Positions 8,660 to 20,400 of a stretch of 64,000 bases of DNA are shown here, piece after piece. This DNA comes from Lineus longissimus. Its lineage: Eukaryota > Nemertea > Pilidiophora > Heteronemertea > Lineidae. The notes beneath the pieces are model-generated. The model was not told the origin of the DNA. It searched no databases and worked only from the letters and a program-made list of their open reading frames with translations. Every line of letters starts with the position of its first letter. Position 1 is the stretch's first letter. The DNA lies in NCBI RefSeq assembly GCF_910592395.1, contig NC_088313.1, forward strand, positions 16,322,437 to 16,386,436. Reading direction: 5' to 3'. The translations under genes were made by a program, and so were the position numbers.

Positions 8660-11130
8660 TAAGTGAAGAACTAGTAGGTAAAGAACTTCTACTTGCGCGA
8701 GACTGCTCTGATAAAATTATCATTGCAGAGACTACGGTGACGTAGACATATATTTTTTACAATCAAAAATGCCCTCAAAAGACGACATGGAATGATTATT
8801 TTATTGATATTTCCTACTATATACCTTCCAATTATCACTTTATACAAATAGATCGGCGTTAGGTCGCATGCTTTTCTTTCCTGGTGACACTATAAAGCAA
8901 AATAGTTGCAACCCCGTAAATGCGCTATAAGTCCAATAATAAGTGACGGTGACCCGTTATAAATGTTTCGCCAGCTTCGCTTTTTTGCCGCTACGCGGCG
9001 CGTTGGGCCCTTGCGTCCAGTATTACGGTCTTGATCGTCTTTAAAGTACACTTAAACGTTTAAGATTCTTATCGTTTAAAGTACTTACGGCTTTTAAATT
9101 ATTATTCTAAGTAACCTTCAGCTGAAAAGGAACATGTGCACTCTAGTTTTAACGATCTGTTCAGTATATTCCATGCAAGATAGATGTCACCAGGACTTAA
9201 TAAGCTAGCCTTATCCCTGTCGTGCATGTGGTGGTTCGATGCCATTTAACATTTCCTTTTTGGATGGACAATTGGTTGGCGATACCTAGTCGTATAATGG
9301 TCACGACGTAATGTTGCAGCCTGGCCTTTGTTTTGATCTCATCCTTGTGATTAATCGGTAATTTCTTTGATCAACTGAATGCGAAAATGAATAAAGGAAT
9401 GCGAAAATCAGAGGTGACCCCTGGCAAAGGATGTAGAGGGTTAACACTGACGGCTGCATACATGTAAATAGGAGTGTTGATGAATATGCGCTATCTTCGT
9501 ACATATGATTAAAGTACCAGCAATCGAAAAGGATTACGGTTGTGGCATACATCTCCTTTCCGCTACACGTCACTTTGGTTTTCGAGAAGTGAAAAGGAGC
9601 CAGTTTATTAAAGAAAACAAGTATATTCTCATCTTTATTACGTAACAGTTGATATCTTTTACAAATGACCACTGACTGTAAGTAATGATACAGTGTTATA
9701 TTCAAACAGATCAACCGGCCCATTGCAGATGGCCGCCCAGCAAAATCTGACTTTCGCAAGATATTGTTGCATCATTTGAATGCGGCAGCAAAGTAAAGTG
9801 TTTCATATGCAACGAATCGCGTGAATGGTGTAAGATTGATTTATCCCCAAATAGGGTTGAGAGTTGTTTAAGATTCGCTATCTAAGCGACCGAGCATCGG
9901 TCCCCGCCAAGTCCCGTATTAGTCATAGTTAAGGCAGAAGGTGTCGATGTAGTTCTCTCTGGTATCCCTCCATATAGCACGGCCCAAGCCCCCTACAACA
10001 TTGTCTCCTCTTCTAATGACAGCATGTAAACCAAAATAGGCATAACATAAATCAACATACTATGATATGATACAGTACAATAAACTACATTTTTGTATCA
10101 CATCTACCAGTTTCAACAGCCGAGCATTTTGAATTGCAATTTGGACACAAATAACAAGGTTTGATAAGTTTAACAAAACAGGAGCGAAATGCCCTTTCCC
10201 GATTTGAATAGAGTGCAGGATTTACTTTTGCAGCCAAATATCACCATCATTGGCACATTCAACTCATTCACACAACGCGCGGGGCTGTACTGGACCAACA
10301 TGATTATTGTACGGTGAATCTGCAAGTCATTTTTTGTCGCAACCAACTTCGGCAGCCCGGCACGCCAAAAACCACAGTTTCAGATCGAAGTCGGAGTAAT
10401 CGAGCCCTGCCTGGGTGTTTATCCGAACTCTATTGTCTTCGGCAGAGAACGGCCAATGTTGAATTGACCAATGATAAAAGTCCGTGGATTTCGGAGGTTG
10501 AAAGAGTTTTGTTATTTCTTAATGTCGTCTCATGAAAACGTCCTTGACATCGTCAAAATGAAGAGAGAAGAAGGTCCTGATAAACACTAGGCACATGGGC
10601 CAAATGGCAATGCTATCACACCAGCAGTCACACCAGCAAACACCGTTCTCAGTTATTCGCCAAACACCAAAACTCCACCATTCAACCAACAATCAACAGC
10701 AAACCTATGAGAAGTATATAAGCATATCATGTCTGCCCACCATGCAATGGTGAAAGGCAGTAACACATGTATCACTGTAAATATTTGATATGAATCTTTA
10801 TAAGGTCAGGAGGTGGACCATCGATCCCAAGTCGTCTCAGAAGTGCCCAATAGGTGGTTGTTACCATGATTTGAAGTTTACTGCCTTCTATCATTGAAGA
10901 GCAACAGGTGATGGTGACCAGAATAGTGTGAATGTCACCCCTGAGGAACCAACAGGAGTGGAATACATGGAGAAGAAGAGTCTACCGAAGTTAAGGTTAC
11001 CGTACTGAGGTACTTGTCGTGAGAATTCCGGTCCCCGAAACGTCCGCACATGAGTGCATTCAAACACACAATGTACACATTTGGGAAACTGGGTATGCTA
11101 AATTATTAACATTCAAGAAAAAAAAAAGTT
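8660..11130. other. intergenic, nothing recognised
   Basis: No gene is supported. The longest frame (9759-9301, minus, 152 codons from a non-ATG start) has no domain. Around 10600-10700 the plus strand is C/A-rich and simple (repeated CACCAGCA and CCAAACACC). Confidence 0.5.
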
Positions 11131-11132
11131 TT

Positions 11133-11138
11133 TTTAAT
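11133..11138 (-). terminator. possible ATTAAA poly(A) signal of the receptor gene
   Basis: On the minus strand ATTAAA lies about 210 bases after the receptor stop codon, next to an A/T homopolymer run. It is the commonest variant of the poly(A) hexamer. No stronger AATAAA was seen closer to the stop. Confidence 0.3.
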
Positions 11139-11347
11139 GCAAGTCAAAATATCTTGCCGCTCGTTGATGAAATTATTATATACTGATATATACAACAAAA
11201 TGCAGTCAAAAAGGCACTGCTGCGTGCCACATGTTATTTTGCACCCATGGCATCATCATGTGCGGCCCACATTGTTCAACAATATTTACATTAAATGACG
11301 GAACCAGATTTTGATTTCTGCTGAAGTTAGTCCAGTATCTTTTGCCC

Positions 11348-12616
11348 TTATCTTAGCTTTGAGGGCGAAGGCATCGGTGTCGCTTGATCAGTAACCAACG
11401 TTACATTCTCCTGTTCTTTAGGCACAACAAGGGACGATCCGTTCACATCTGTCCGTGAGTACCTGATCACAGTGTTGGGGTGTGCGTTCGGGTCCTCGAT
11501 GCACTGGCACTGGCAGTGGCACAGCATAGCCAGGTGCCGACAGCAGGGGCAGCATAGAACCTTAATGAACTCCTTCTTGAAGTTATCGTTGAGCCAACCA
11601 TAAAGCATAGGATTCGTGCACGCAGAACTCAGTACAATCATATGACATATTGAAATCAGTAAAACCCAGTTGATGTTTTTCAAGTTGTCCAGTTTCTTAT
11701 AGTCTAACAAAACATTGAGAACGTTCAAAGGAAGCCAACTAAGAGCAAAAACTACTGCAATCATCAACAGTAGCAAATTAGTTTTTCTTTTCCGAGCTGC
11801 CTCTCGTTCTTGTCTCCGTTGATTGCTAGGTGTCGTCACGTTTCCAGGACGAGGCTGATTCACCATGCGGTACTTCAGTTTATTACATATCTGCGCATGT
11901 GCAATAGAAACTATGATTATTGGTACAATATATTGCACGATCATGGAGGCTATTGAGTACGATCCTTTGGCGAAAACCAACGACGTGCTTTCAATGCACA
12001 TGTTATATCTGTAGACTCCCGGGAATTCCTCCATGACGTTGAATATCAGTAAAGGGCTTGCCATGAGCAGTGATATGACCCAAATGCAAATTAGCGCCAC
12101 GGCGGACCCGACCTTTTTCATGCTGTCTTTGGTTGGGTAGACAATCACTTGGAATCGATCCAGTGCTATGGCAGTGATGCTTATAGTTGAAACAAACACA
12201 TTCGTCCCTTGAAACATCGGAACAAATTTACACATAAACTCCCCAAAGAACCAGTCCTTGTAAATAAGTTTCAACAAATTGAACGGCTGCGTAAAAACGC
12301 ATAAGGTGAAATCGGATATTGCTAGATTTATTATGAATATATTTCGTGGAGTTCGCATGTGGGGATTCCTTGCGACGACGAAACACACTAGACCGTTTCC
12401 AGAAGCGCCGAACGCCATCAAAATTGCGTAGGCAATGCAGAGTGCAATCTGTGTAGTCATATCAAACCGGTAACGATTTGCCCGCTCACTCGCAAAAATG
12501 TCATCGGCGGCACTTTGGCTGAAATTTATCTTGAAACCACCGGCTCCCTCCGAATAGTTTCCATAAAATGGTATCATCATTTCATTCATGATCTTGTTGA
12601 TGTCCACGCTCGGCAT
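11348..12616 (-). CDS. NPY/NPF/PrRP-type neuropeptide receptor (class A GPCR)
   Basis: The 422-residue protein is encoded in one exon. The N-terminus has no signal peptide and carries N20 and N31 glycosylation sequons. Seven membrane segments lie at roughly 55-80, 91-116, 130-152, 169-192, 219-243, 280-304 and 316-340. Class A landmarks: N74 (GASGNG), D102 (NLAISD), C129 paired with C207, DRF at 153-155 (usually DRY), W294 and P296 (SWLP, usually CWLP), and NPMLY at 335-339. The helix 8 sequence GWLNDNFKKEF is characteristic of invertebrate NPF/NPY and PrRP receptors. CCPCC (355-359) and further cysteines to 372 suggest palmitoylation. Family role: a plasma-membrane receptor for an amidated neuropeptide, signalling through G proteins. 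The exact ligand cannot be read from sequence. The ATG (AAAATG context) gives a normal N-terminus length. Confidence 0.95.
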   Translation of the reverse strand: MPSVDINKIMNEMMIPFYGNYSEGAGGFKINFSQSAADDIFASERANRYRFDMTTQIALCIAYAILMAFGASGNGLVCFVVARNPHMRTPRNIFIINLAISDFTLCVFTQPFNLLKLIYKDWFFGEFMCKFVPMFQGTNVFVSTISITAIALDRFQVIVYPTKDSMKKVGSAVALICIWVISLLMASPLLIFNVMEEFPGVYRYNMCIESTSLVFAKGSYSIASMIVQYIVPIIIVSIAHAQICNKLKYRMVNQPRPGNVTTPSNQRRQEREAARKRKTNLLLLMIAVVFALSWLPLNVLNVLLDYKKLDNLKNINWVLLISICHMIVLSSACTNPMLYGWLNDNFKKEFIKVLCCPCCRHLAMLCHCQCQCIEDPNAHPNTVIRYSRTDVNGSSLVVPKEQENVTLVTDQATPMPSPSKLR

Positions 12617-15600
12617 TTTGAGATCGGTTCCGCGTATAACTTTTAAAAGAGAAAACTTGATTCTCTTTACCTTCAGACCAGCATCAAGCTGATGAACTTA
12701 ACATTTAGAAACTGTCAATTGTCATGGTGCCAGCGACATGCTGGGTCAGTAAAATGTTAAGGGGGAAGCTGTACTCTGTCGGATGATGTAAAGATGTTAT
12801 CTACATTTTTGCACAATTCGCGGTACATTTCCGATTTTGTCAGCTATAGTTCAGCAGCATTATCACAACATCATCCATTAAAAAAACCTCATGTACGTCG
12901 TCATTGCCTATGGCTAGCTCTTTTTATTACTCTGCACCTACCATAAAGAAATAGGTCGCTTGGAATAAACAAGCGAAGATCAGACTATTGCCAATACGTG
13001 CCATCCGTTGGATCCGCAGTAAACATGCTAAAACTTTGCACTATTAAGACTATTGGTTTTGATGACCAAACTAACATGATCCTTCTATATCCTTAGAAAG
13101 GAAAGACCACCTAGTCTACCAACTATAACTTGGCTTAAGATTTCCTTTGAACTCAAAATAGACGGAAGCCAAACTGGAGCTCGAAGTACCCACGTAGAAG
13201 GACATCAGAGACCAGACGACTAGTATTAAGTATCTTGGATCGTCTATAATAACTCTGATAGATACGCTGAAGACAATCTCATTGACAACAAAGGCAGTTG
13301 GCTTCCACTTGAAAGTTATGCGAAGTTCTCTCTCTCTCTCATAACTATATGTCCTGTTCGGTTTCGTCTCTGTAAATCCGATTGCGATTTCCCCCTTTAT
13401 CTCGCGTTCGATGCTCCTGGCGTATTGGTCGATTTGCGTCTTTGGCGAATGTTTTTCTTTACAAGATTCCGAGCGCGTGCGCTTCTGGTGACGGTACTTG
13501 GACTGCAATGATCTCACTCGCTCTTAACTACCTGGAAAACATAAAATGAAAGGAGCATTAGAGCATGAAGCAGAGTGTGATTATGGTCAAGGGGAATGGA
13601 AGTGCCTTTTCCTGTAACATTCCTTGCACGAAGGCTGCACCTCTTGTGCCGGTTCCTGGATAGAAACTATAGCAGGGCGATCGACTTAGCAATCTGAAAA
13701 ATATAATATCACTTAGATGTTAAAGGTTGTTGCAAGAAAAGATCTGGATTATGGTCATACCAGGGAACTGGAGAAGTTTTTCTTTTAAATTTACAAGCAC
13801 GTCCGCCACTCGCCATGTGAGGTCTCTCTGTCCAATCAGTCTGGAATTTCAAATATCAAAGCAAAAGAGACAGTAAGTTACAGTTCGATGATATTGGATG
13901 AGAACTCGATAATGGAAGTAAAGGGGCTAGATGCCACCGTGGAAAATGATGCACTTGTTCTTTGATGAGACCATTGACATTTTCTGTTGGGAGGTCAATT
14001 CGACTCATCTAGGGAGGCGGACAAGTTCTCTCTCGATTGCAGAAGGAGATGGACGTGCTTCCCCAACAATAGTCAACAGACTCTTCCTCAATGTGAGAAA
14101 CCAGTGTACCATTGTCCATATTGAAGGAGAGTGTAAATCTCTTAAATGTCGTTTTGATTTACCTCCATCAAAAGAGAAGTGGTAAAAGGAAGGCAGTCCA
14201 AGTTGTCATTCTGAACACGACAAATTGGCCATCGCAGCCGGCGAAGTCGTGTAGTGGAGGAATTCGCTTGGTAGTCTAATGCGACTGTTGTTAATCCCCG
14301 ATACAGGTTAATGTCAGACACCGCCACGCCAATAAGCTTCTTAATGCATTATCAAACAAACTGAAAATATCCGATAAGAGGTTTTCAGAAAGCATGTTTG
14401 AACAAAAGAATTTATCACATCTTAGTCATGGCATGTTCTGAGAATGTCACAGATCGATATTCTGACTTCAAAGATAGGCACGAGCCGTTTTGTATGTCTT
14501 AAGTTGTCTTAACATTCATTAACTTGTTGAAGCGCTTTGAGCGACTAAAACCAGTTGGATTTAGCGCTAAGTCTCATGATGATTATTACTATTTTAGCAA
14601 CACTGTTATTCGGTAACCTGATGTCATCCTTTCTGCCTGTCCTGTGACTTATTTTTTAAAAAGTACCTTTCAGCCAGTTGATTTGTCAACTTCCCTCACA
14701 TTCATTCCACAAGAACCCCAAACCGTCCTTTTGTATTTGGAAGGATGGATTTCACGATCTCTCTTTTCCGTTCACGAAGAAGACGTCAATTGCTTGAATT
14801 ACCCCTCTTGAAACCATCACTGGTTTGATATTTACCGTAGCCCGATTCCTGTCGTTGCAATGGCACCTAAAACGACTAAAGATATATTTATCGCTTGCGA
14901 TGATTATTACAGATCGCTGCGACAAAAAATCTCATTTGCGGAGCACCTCAGCCGTCTACATCACGAGGGATCAGCGTCCTAAACGGCTCTTAGCAAGATG
15001 ATCCAGTACGATGGAACAATTATCACTAATCCGAGCTATAATAACCGCTGAATTAGGAATATAATGAAGGCGTTAAGCCTAATGGCCTAATAAATGGGAG
15101 GTATATCAACTATTAAATGGGCCCAGTAGCATGAACATTCTATCTTCGGGCGGGAATACTGACACTCGAAGGAACACTCGAAGGAAAGACACGACATACT
15201 TGTAACATGCGTATCCATTTAATTATTCAAATACTTGTATTGAAAGTGCGATTATAACGTGCAGCAGTAATACACTGCTAAACCCAATCCATCTTCAGAT
15301 GATCTATCTGTGAATAGCAATAGTTAGAATGGCCAGGTCTCCCTACTCGAGTCCAAGTAACCGCGCTAAAAGCCACTCATGGGAGATGGTAAATAATGAC
15401 AACGAGGAGTACTTGTCGAACTAATATATGAGATTGGTCACGTCCAGTGATCAGATGTCGTCGATGGGATGATCAACGATTTATTCTATCAGCCGTGAGG
15501 GCATCAGTGGAAAAACCATCAGATATGGCTGTTTTGAAAATTTGTTCTATCAGCGACCAGGGTATAACTTTTGCAAATTATCACTTCCTTAGATATCGAG

Positions 15601-17400
15601 CGTAGTGACACGGTAGGTGTAGCAGTCTTAAGTGTTCCGCTGTAACAATGGTCCGACCATATATTGTATATACGGTCAGTAATTAAGGTATGGATCTATA
15701 AAAAGCTATATGACCCTCACTGTCAATGCATCCGTGATTAAAAGCGCATTATAGAACATTTGTCCTCGGGACACTCAATCCTTGGAGCCTTACAAAAATG
15801 TTACACCGGCAAATTGTGACAAGTTCAACAGGAAATACGTGTAATGTTTCGCGTGGACGCGACATTTTCAGTGTTGGGTGGTTGTCACGGAATCTCTGGA
15901 TGTCGGAAATAGCGTTTTAGAAAATGTTTTAATTCTCATTATTTTAACGGCAGTATTACAGGACCTTCTAAGCCATTACTTTATCCATTTGCTGGTGAGC
16001 CAATGGCCGAATTGAATCTACACTGATGTGAGGATATATGAAGAACTTTCTTTGCTAGGTAACTTATCACGCGCGGGTTCTTATATTATTCAAGCACATA
16101 TTTCCAACGTGATAAGCAAGACCTCATCACATTGGTTAAGTTGACTCAACGTGGTTGGTCTTATTGGATGTACTCAATCGTCCGACAAAGGCAAACACTA
16201 TAGAAAGGGCTCCAATCTCAGTATATATCTTATCAACCTTTAGTCGTGTTGTTCAGACATTCCCTGAAGATCCTGATCGCTTGATAGGGACGGCAAATAT
16301 TTGATAGCCCGCTACTCAGCGGCCAAGGCGTCTCCAGAGTCCTCTGGACCAAGGAAGACAAATATACTTCAAAGACTTTCAAAATCAAATGCGGCTGACC
16401 GGACGGCATCATCAGATTGGTTTTCGTGACGGGAAGTACATTGTATGGCTATCATCAACTCAGTAACCCGTGCAATGAGCTGTTTGTGATATTTTTAGAA
16501 TTATACAAGGCAATAACTTTCTTTCGGCGGTGTTGTTGTGAAAGGGGTACTATACTTGCATCAAACCAAACCCATCTCCATAACTTTTTTTGTTAGTTAC
16601 CTGGAGACCAACAATTGTACCCCCTTGCCCTTGTCGGATTTTGAGGTGTAAAACGTAAATTCAGTGCTCTTCCGAACTGTTCAAGGATTTCGGCTGAAGA
16701 AACAACGGCCTTAGATTTCGAATACCAACGAAATAGTCTCTTGGATCACGGTTACCTCATGATCAAACAACTGATCCTTTTCAAAATCTTAACGTGAACT
16801 TTAATCCGGCAGTAGTCACTCACGTTCAGGAATGAATATGAACTGACCGTTATGTGAAAACTGCGCATTCCTGAGTGTCAATATCGAAAACAGCATTTTC
16901 AAAGACAAATTAATTACTGTAATTAAAACCATTAATGCCGCTGAATCGAATTAATTGGCTTTTTGCATTATCACGTTAGACGTGTAGTCTAGAGTAAAAT
17001 GGAAATTTCACTAATTATTTGTTGATTTTGAGGCATATCGTATTGCATTGCACCTGGCCATGTATGATAAAAACACCGTTGAAACGAAACGTAAAGGACG
17101 TCACTCTCCAACTAGAGAAAGATTTACGACTCAATTTAATTTGGAATGATTACTCTTTTTTTCTTTTAAGCAGAATTTACGAGCTCGTGATAATCTTACA
17201 GGAAACGATTACATCATATTCATACCATGCATCTCACAAGGACAAACAAACAGGATGTAAACAAGTTGCAACACGATGATCAGCTGGCTGTAAATTAACA
17301 ATCAATCATCAAAAAAAGATAAAAATGTTAAAAATGCGGATATGAAACACAGATGATATAACCATCTTCATGTCGTCTTATTTATTATGTCGGAGCAATT
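12617..17400. other. intergenic, no gene recognised
   Basis: This is the 5' flank of the receptor and should contain its promoter and any noncoding 5' exon, neither of which I can place. A minus-strand frame at 13517-13116 (133 codons) lacks an ATG and any domain. A (CT)n run occurs near 13326-13340. From 14340 to 17000 there are no long frames and no matched repeats. 16905-16975 is unusually rich in ATTA cores. Confidence 0.5.
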
Positions 17401-20400
17401 GCGCACTTAACAATACGGGCAATCTTTTCATCCAGGGTTACTACCCAATCAATCTTGCGCCCAGAAAACCTTGATCAGATTTTCCTTTGGCATTTCTCAT
17501 CAAATTATCTGCAGGAGTGGTTGGGGCGCTGGTAGCATCTTGGGTCATCAATCTAATCGTACTCCATACGGCTGCTGAACGCCATATTATGTATTCATGG
17601 GAATACACTTTGCGAGGCATCCTAAAAAAACCGCGTACCCAACATTCATAATTTTCTAATTTTCTGATTTTTATGTTCCGTAAGTCTAAAAAAGGAGAAG
17701 GTAAGATTAGTGATAAACCCTGCATTAAGCCATCGAAAAACAAAAACCGTCGATTAAACAAGGCAAAAAACATACCTCGCGAAATGCACCCTCGGAATGT
17801 GCCGACTCGTCGAAATAGCGAGTGCATGAGAAAATCTGAAAATACTACTAGGCCTATATAATAACCGGTAATGGTATAGCCGATCAGGTGAACAGCGGCA
17901 CCACTAACTTGAGATGAGAACTGAAAAAGTCTATATACGTATTAAGTAAATCAGTTACCCCAGGGAGTGTTGTCCATTATCTGGTCGGCTACTATCTCCT
18001 ATAATCACCAGAACCTGGGTCGCCTCCCATCTGAACAAACCATTAGTACTGCGAATAGCCTAATGGCATCTTTTGTTGAAGCGCACTACAACTTTTACAA
18101 CACATGTATAGAAAAGAATGAGAAAAGTAAGAGAAAACGCTAACAGCGTTTCATTTTCAATTCTGTAACAAAGTAAAATGTGTACAATGTGATCTTAACA
18201 GATTGCTGTAAGTAGGGGCATCATCCGTGTATATTGGCAGTATTTGCTTCCGTCGCAGTGACTGCCATCTTTGACATTTCTTGTGTCTACTTCTGGTTTG
18301 GTAAATATCATATTCGTGGAAATACATTTTTCAAAAGTACACCAGAGTGAGAGAATCACGTCAATTTGCCGAAATGGAGAAAGAATTTTGATACTTCTGG
18401 ATATGAATTTTTAAATTTTTTAAACTGCAGCCTGATGATCTATTGAACCCATTTTAACATTACAAATTGACATCTCCCTCATCTTCATTTTGAACAGCAC
18501 TCACAGGAAGTCGTTTTTGATCCCGTGTTTGGTTAGTTTCTGTCACTGCCCCGGGCAGTCAGGATATGAAACTCTTGATTGGAATATACGACGACACCCT
18601 TTTCCTCACGGAAATTGTTAGCAAGTTTGCCTAGGTCTTATGGAATTGGCGGAACAACCTAAATAGACAAGATATGGCAGAACATGATTAAATCATTTAT
18701 AAAACTGTCATATTCAAGTTTTCATTAACATTATGGAGACAACACGGAAATTGTGGCACGACACTTTTTCTTTTTGAAAGTGTTTTGTGACACAAATGCA
18801 AAGAAGGGTTTTCTTATCAATCGATGACGCATCCACATGGTATGCCAAGATGCAAAATCGTTATACTGGTTTATACACAAGGTGTGTGAAATTCTGAGGG
18901 ACTATGTAATACAGGACACGGAAACACTAACCATCCATATGGACATATCGACTTTGGAGAGTTTCCGTTCAAATTGGCTTACATGTATATCCTGGTGGGA
19001 GCGGAAAATACGCGTATATTTTTCTTCAAACAACTTGACAGATTATCCATGGTGACACCACGCCGGGGGAAAAAGATAAATTAATGGACGGTAAAGAGGA
19101 CCTGAGGTCAGGCCTGGCTGATCTGTCTGCTTCATCAGACTTGCAAGAGCGTGGCCTGGATTCACCTGTCAGGCATGGCCCGACGGCATCATCGCCATCA
19201 ATAATTTTAGCAGAGGAGTTTCAGTCGCCATTAATTAGTGTTTGGGTTTTGACGTCATATATCATAAAACTTTCACAACAGTTAGAAGTTCGATTTCTGC
19301 ATCTTTGAAGCTGGAAATGGATCGCCCAGCAGGAAATTGGCGAAACATTCATCGGAGAATGGATAGAGAAATCTTGGTAAGTTTGACCTCCAAAGGCTGT
19401 GCGAGGTTTCCCGACACGAAGTAGTTAATTGCTATTAACCTTAATAAAAATTGATAATCTACGCTATTTTCTAAAGGGAACAATTTATATGTTTCAGTTT
19501 CACAATATCATTACAGAAATTGACATGCACGAATCAGTATCTAAATTGTTGTCTTCAACAGCAATTAGCAAAGCAAAGCATTATCGCCGCAGTGTAAGAG
19601 GGAGCTACTAAGGGAATTATTGAAGGACTACCACCCCTAAACGAAAACCCTTAGCAACAACTTATATCAAATCTAAATTCCGATTCAAAGCCAAATATTC
19701 GAACCAGATCTATTAGGAAAACACAGACGCTTTCAATATGATCGAGCGGTCCTCCAACCATCATTTATATGATTTACTAGATCTAAAGCAATAAAATATT
19801 TCATTTCCCCGTCCAATTTCGAGATGAAAAGACTTATCGACAAAGCAGTTTGTGAACGCTAACCAGGCATTGAAAATAAACGAACAAATATAACATCATT
19901 ACGCATCTTGGAAGGGAAACGGTCTTGTAACCTTGTTGTTATAAAAAGCAATTTATTTGATCTCGGTTTCAACGTTGGAACAGCTTCAACGCGGCGACAG
20001 TATATGTTTACCTGGTTTTGACAGAACATTCAAAGCTGACCCCGATTTTATCCAGTTTGTCGGAGTAGGAATTATCTGTTGACTGTTCAGGCCTTGATCT
20101 AAAAAAGTATGTGTACTTTATGTTTTAAATCCCCTTTGACTGAAGTGATGAGAAATCGAATCAGAAACCGCAATAGTGTGCTTTCATTGAAAAATAGACA
20201 GACGACTTGCAAATCAATCAATTCTATATAAAACTCTTTTTTTTCAAACTTTGAAATCCGCAAGAAAATAATTGTTTTATGCAGAATAATAACCTCCAAC
20301 ACCCTTTATATTCAACAGTTGGATTGCTAGACTAGGAAGCAGGCATTGCACCAAGGACGAAACCGAAGGCCCCTACGTCCACCCACGTGCCGTATTCATA

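Noticed and set aside
9301-9759. 152-codon minus-strand frame
   Set aside because: No recognised domain, no splice or promoter support, and the composition is that of AT-rich spacer.
13495-13512. Minus-strand TGAGATCATTG, like the start of the bantam microRNA
   Set aside because: Homology stops after 11 bases and no precursor hairpin is visible.
13116-13517. 133-codon minus-strand frame
   Set aside because: It opens with GTG, has no in-frame ATG, and shows no domain.
17441-17827. 128-codon minus-strand frame beside a T-rich AG acceptor-like site
   Set aside because: No recognised domain, and the acceptor-like site is not paired with a plausible donor.
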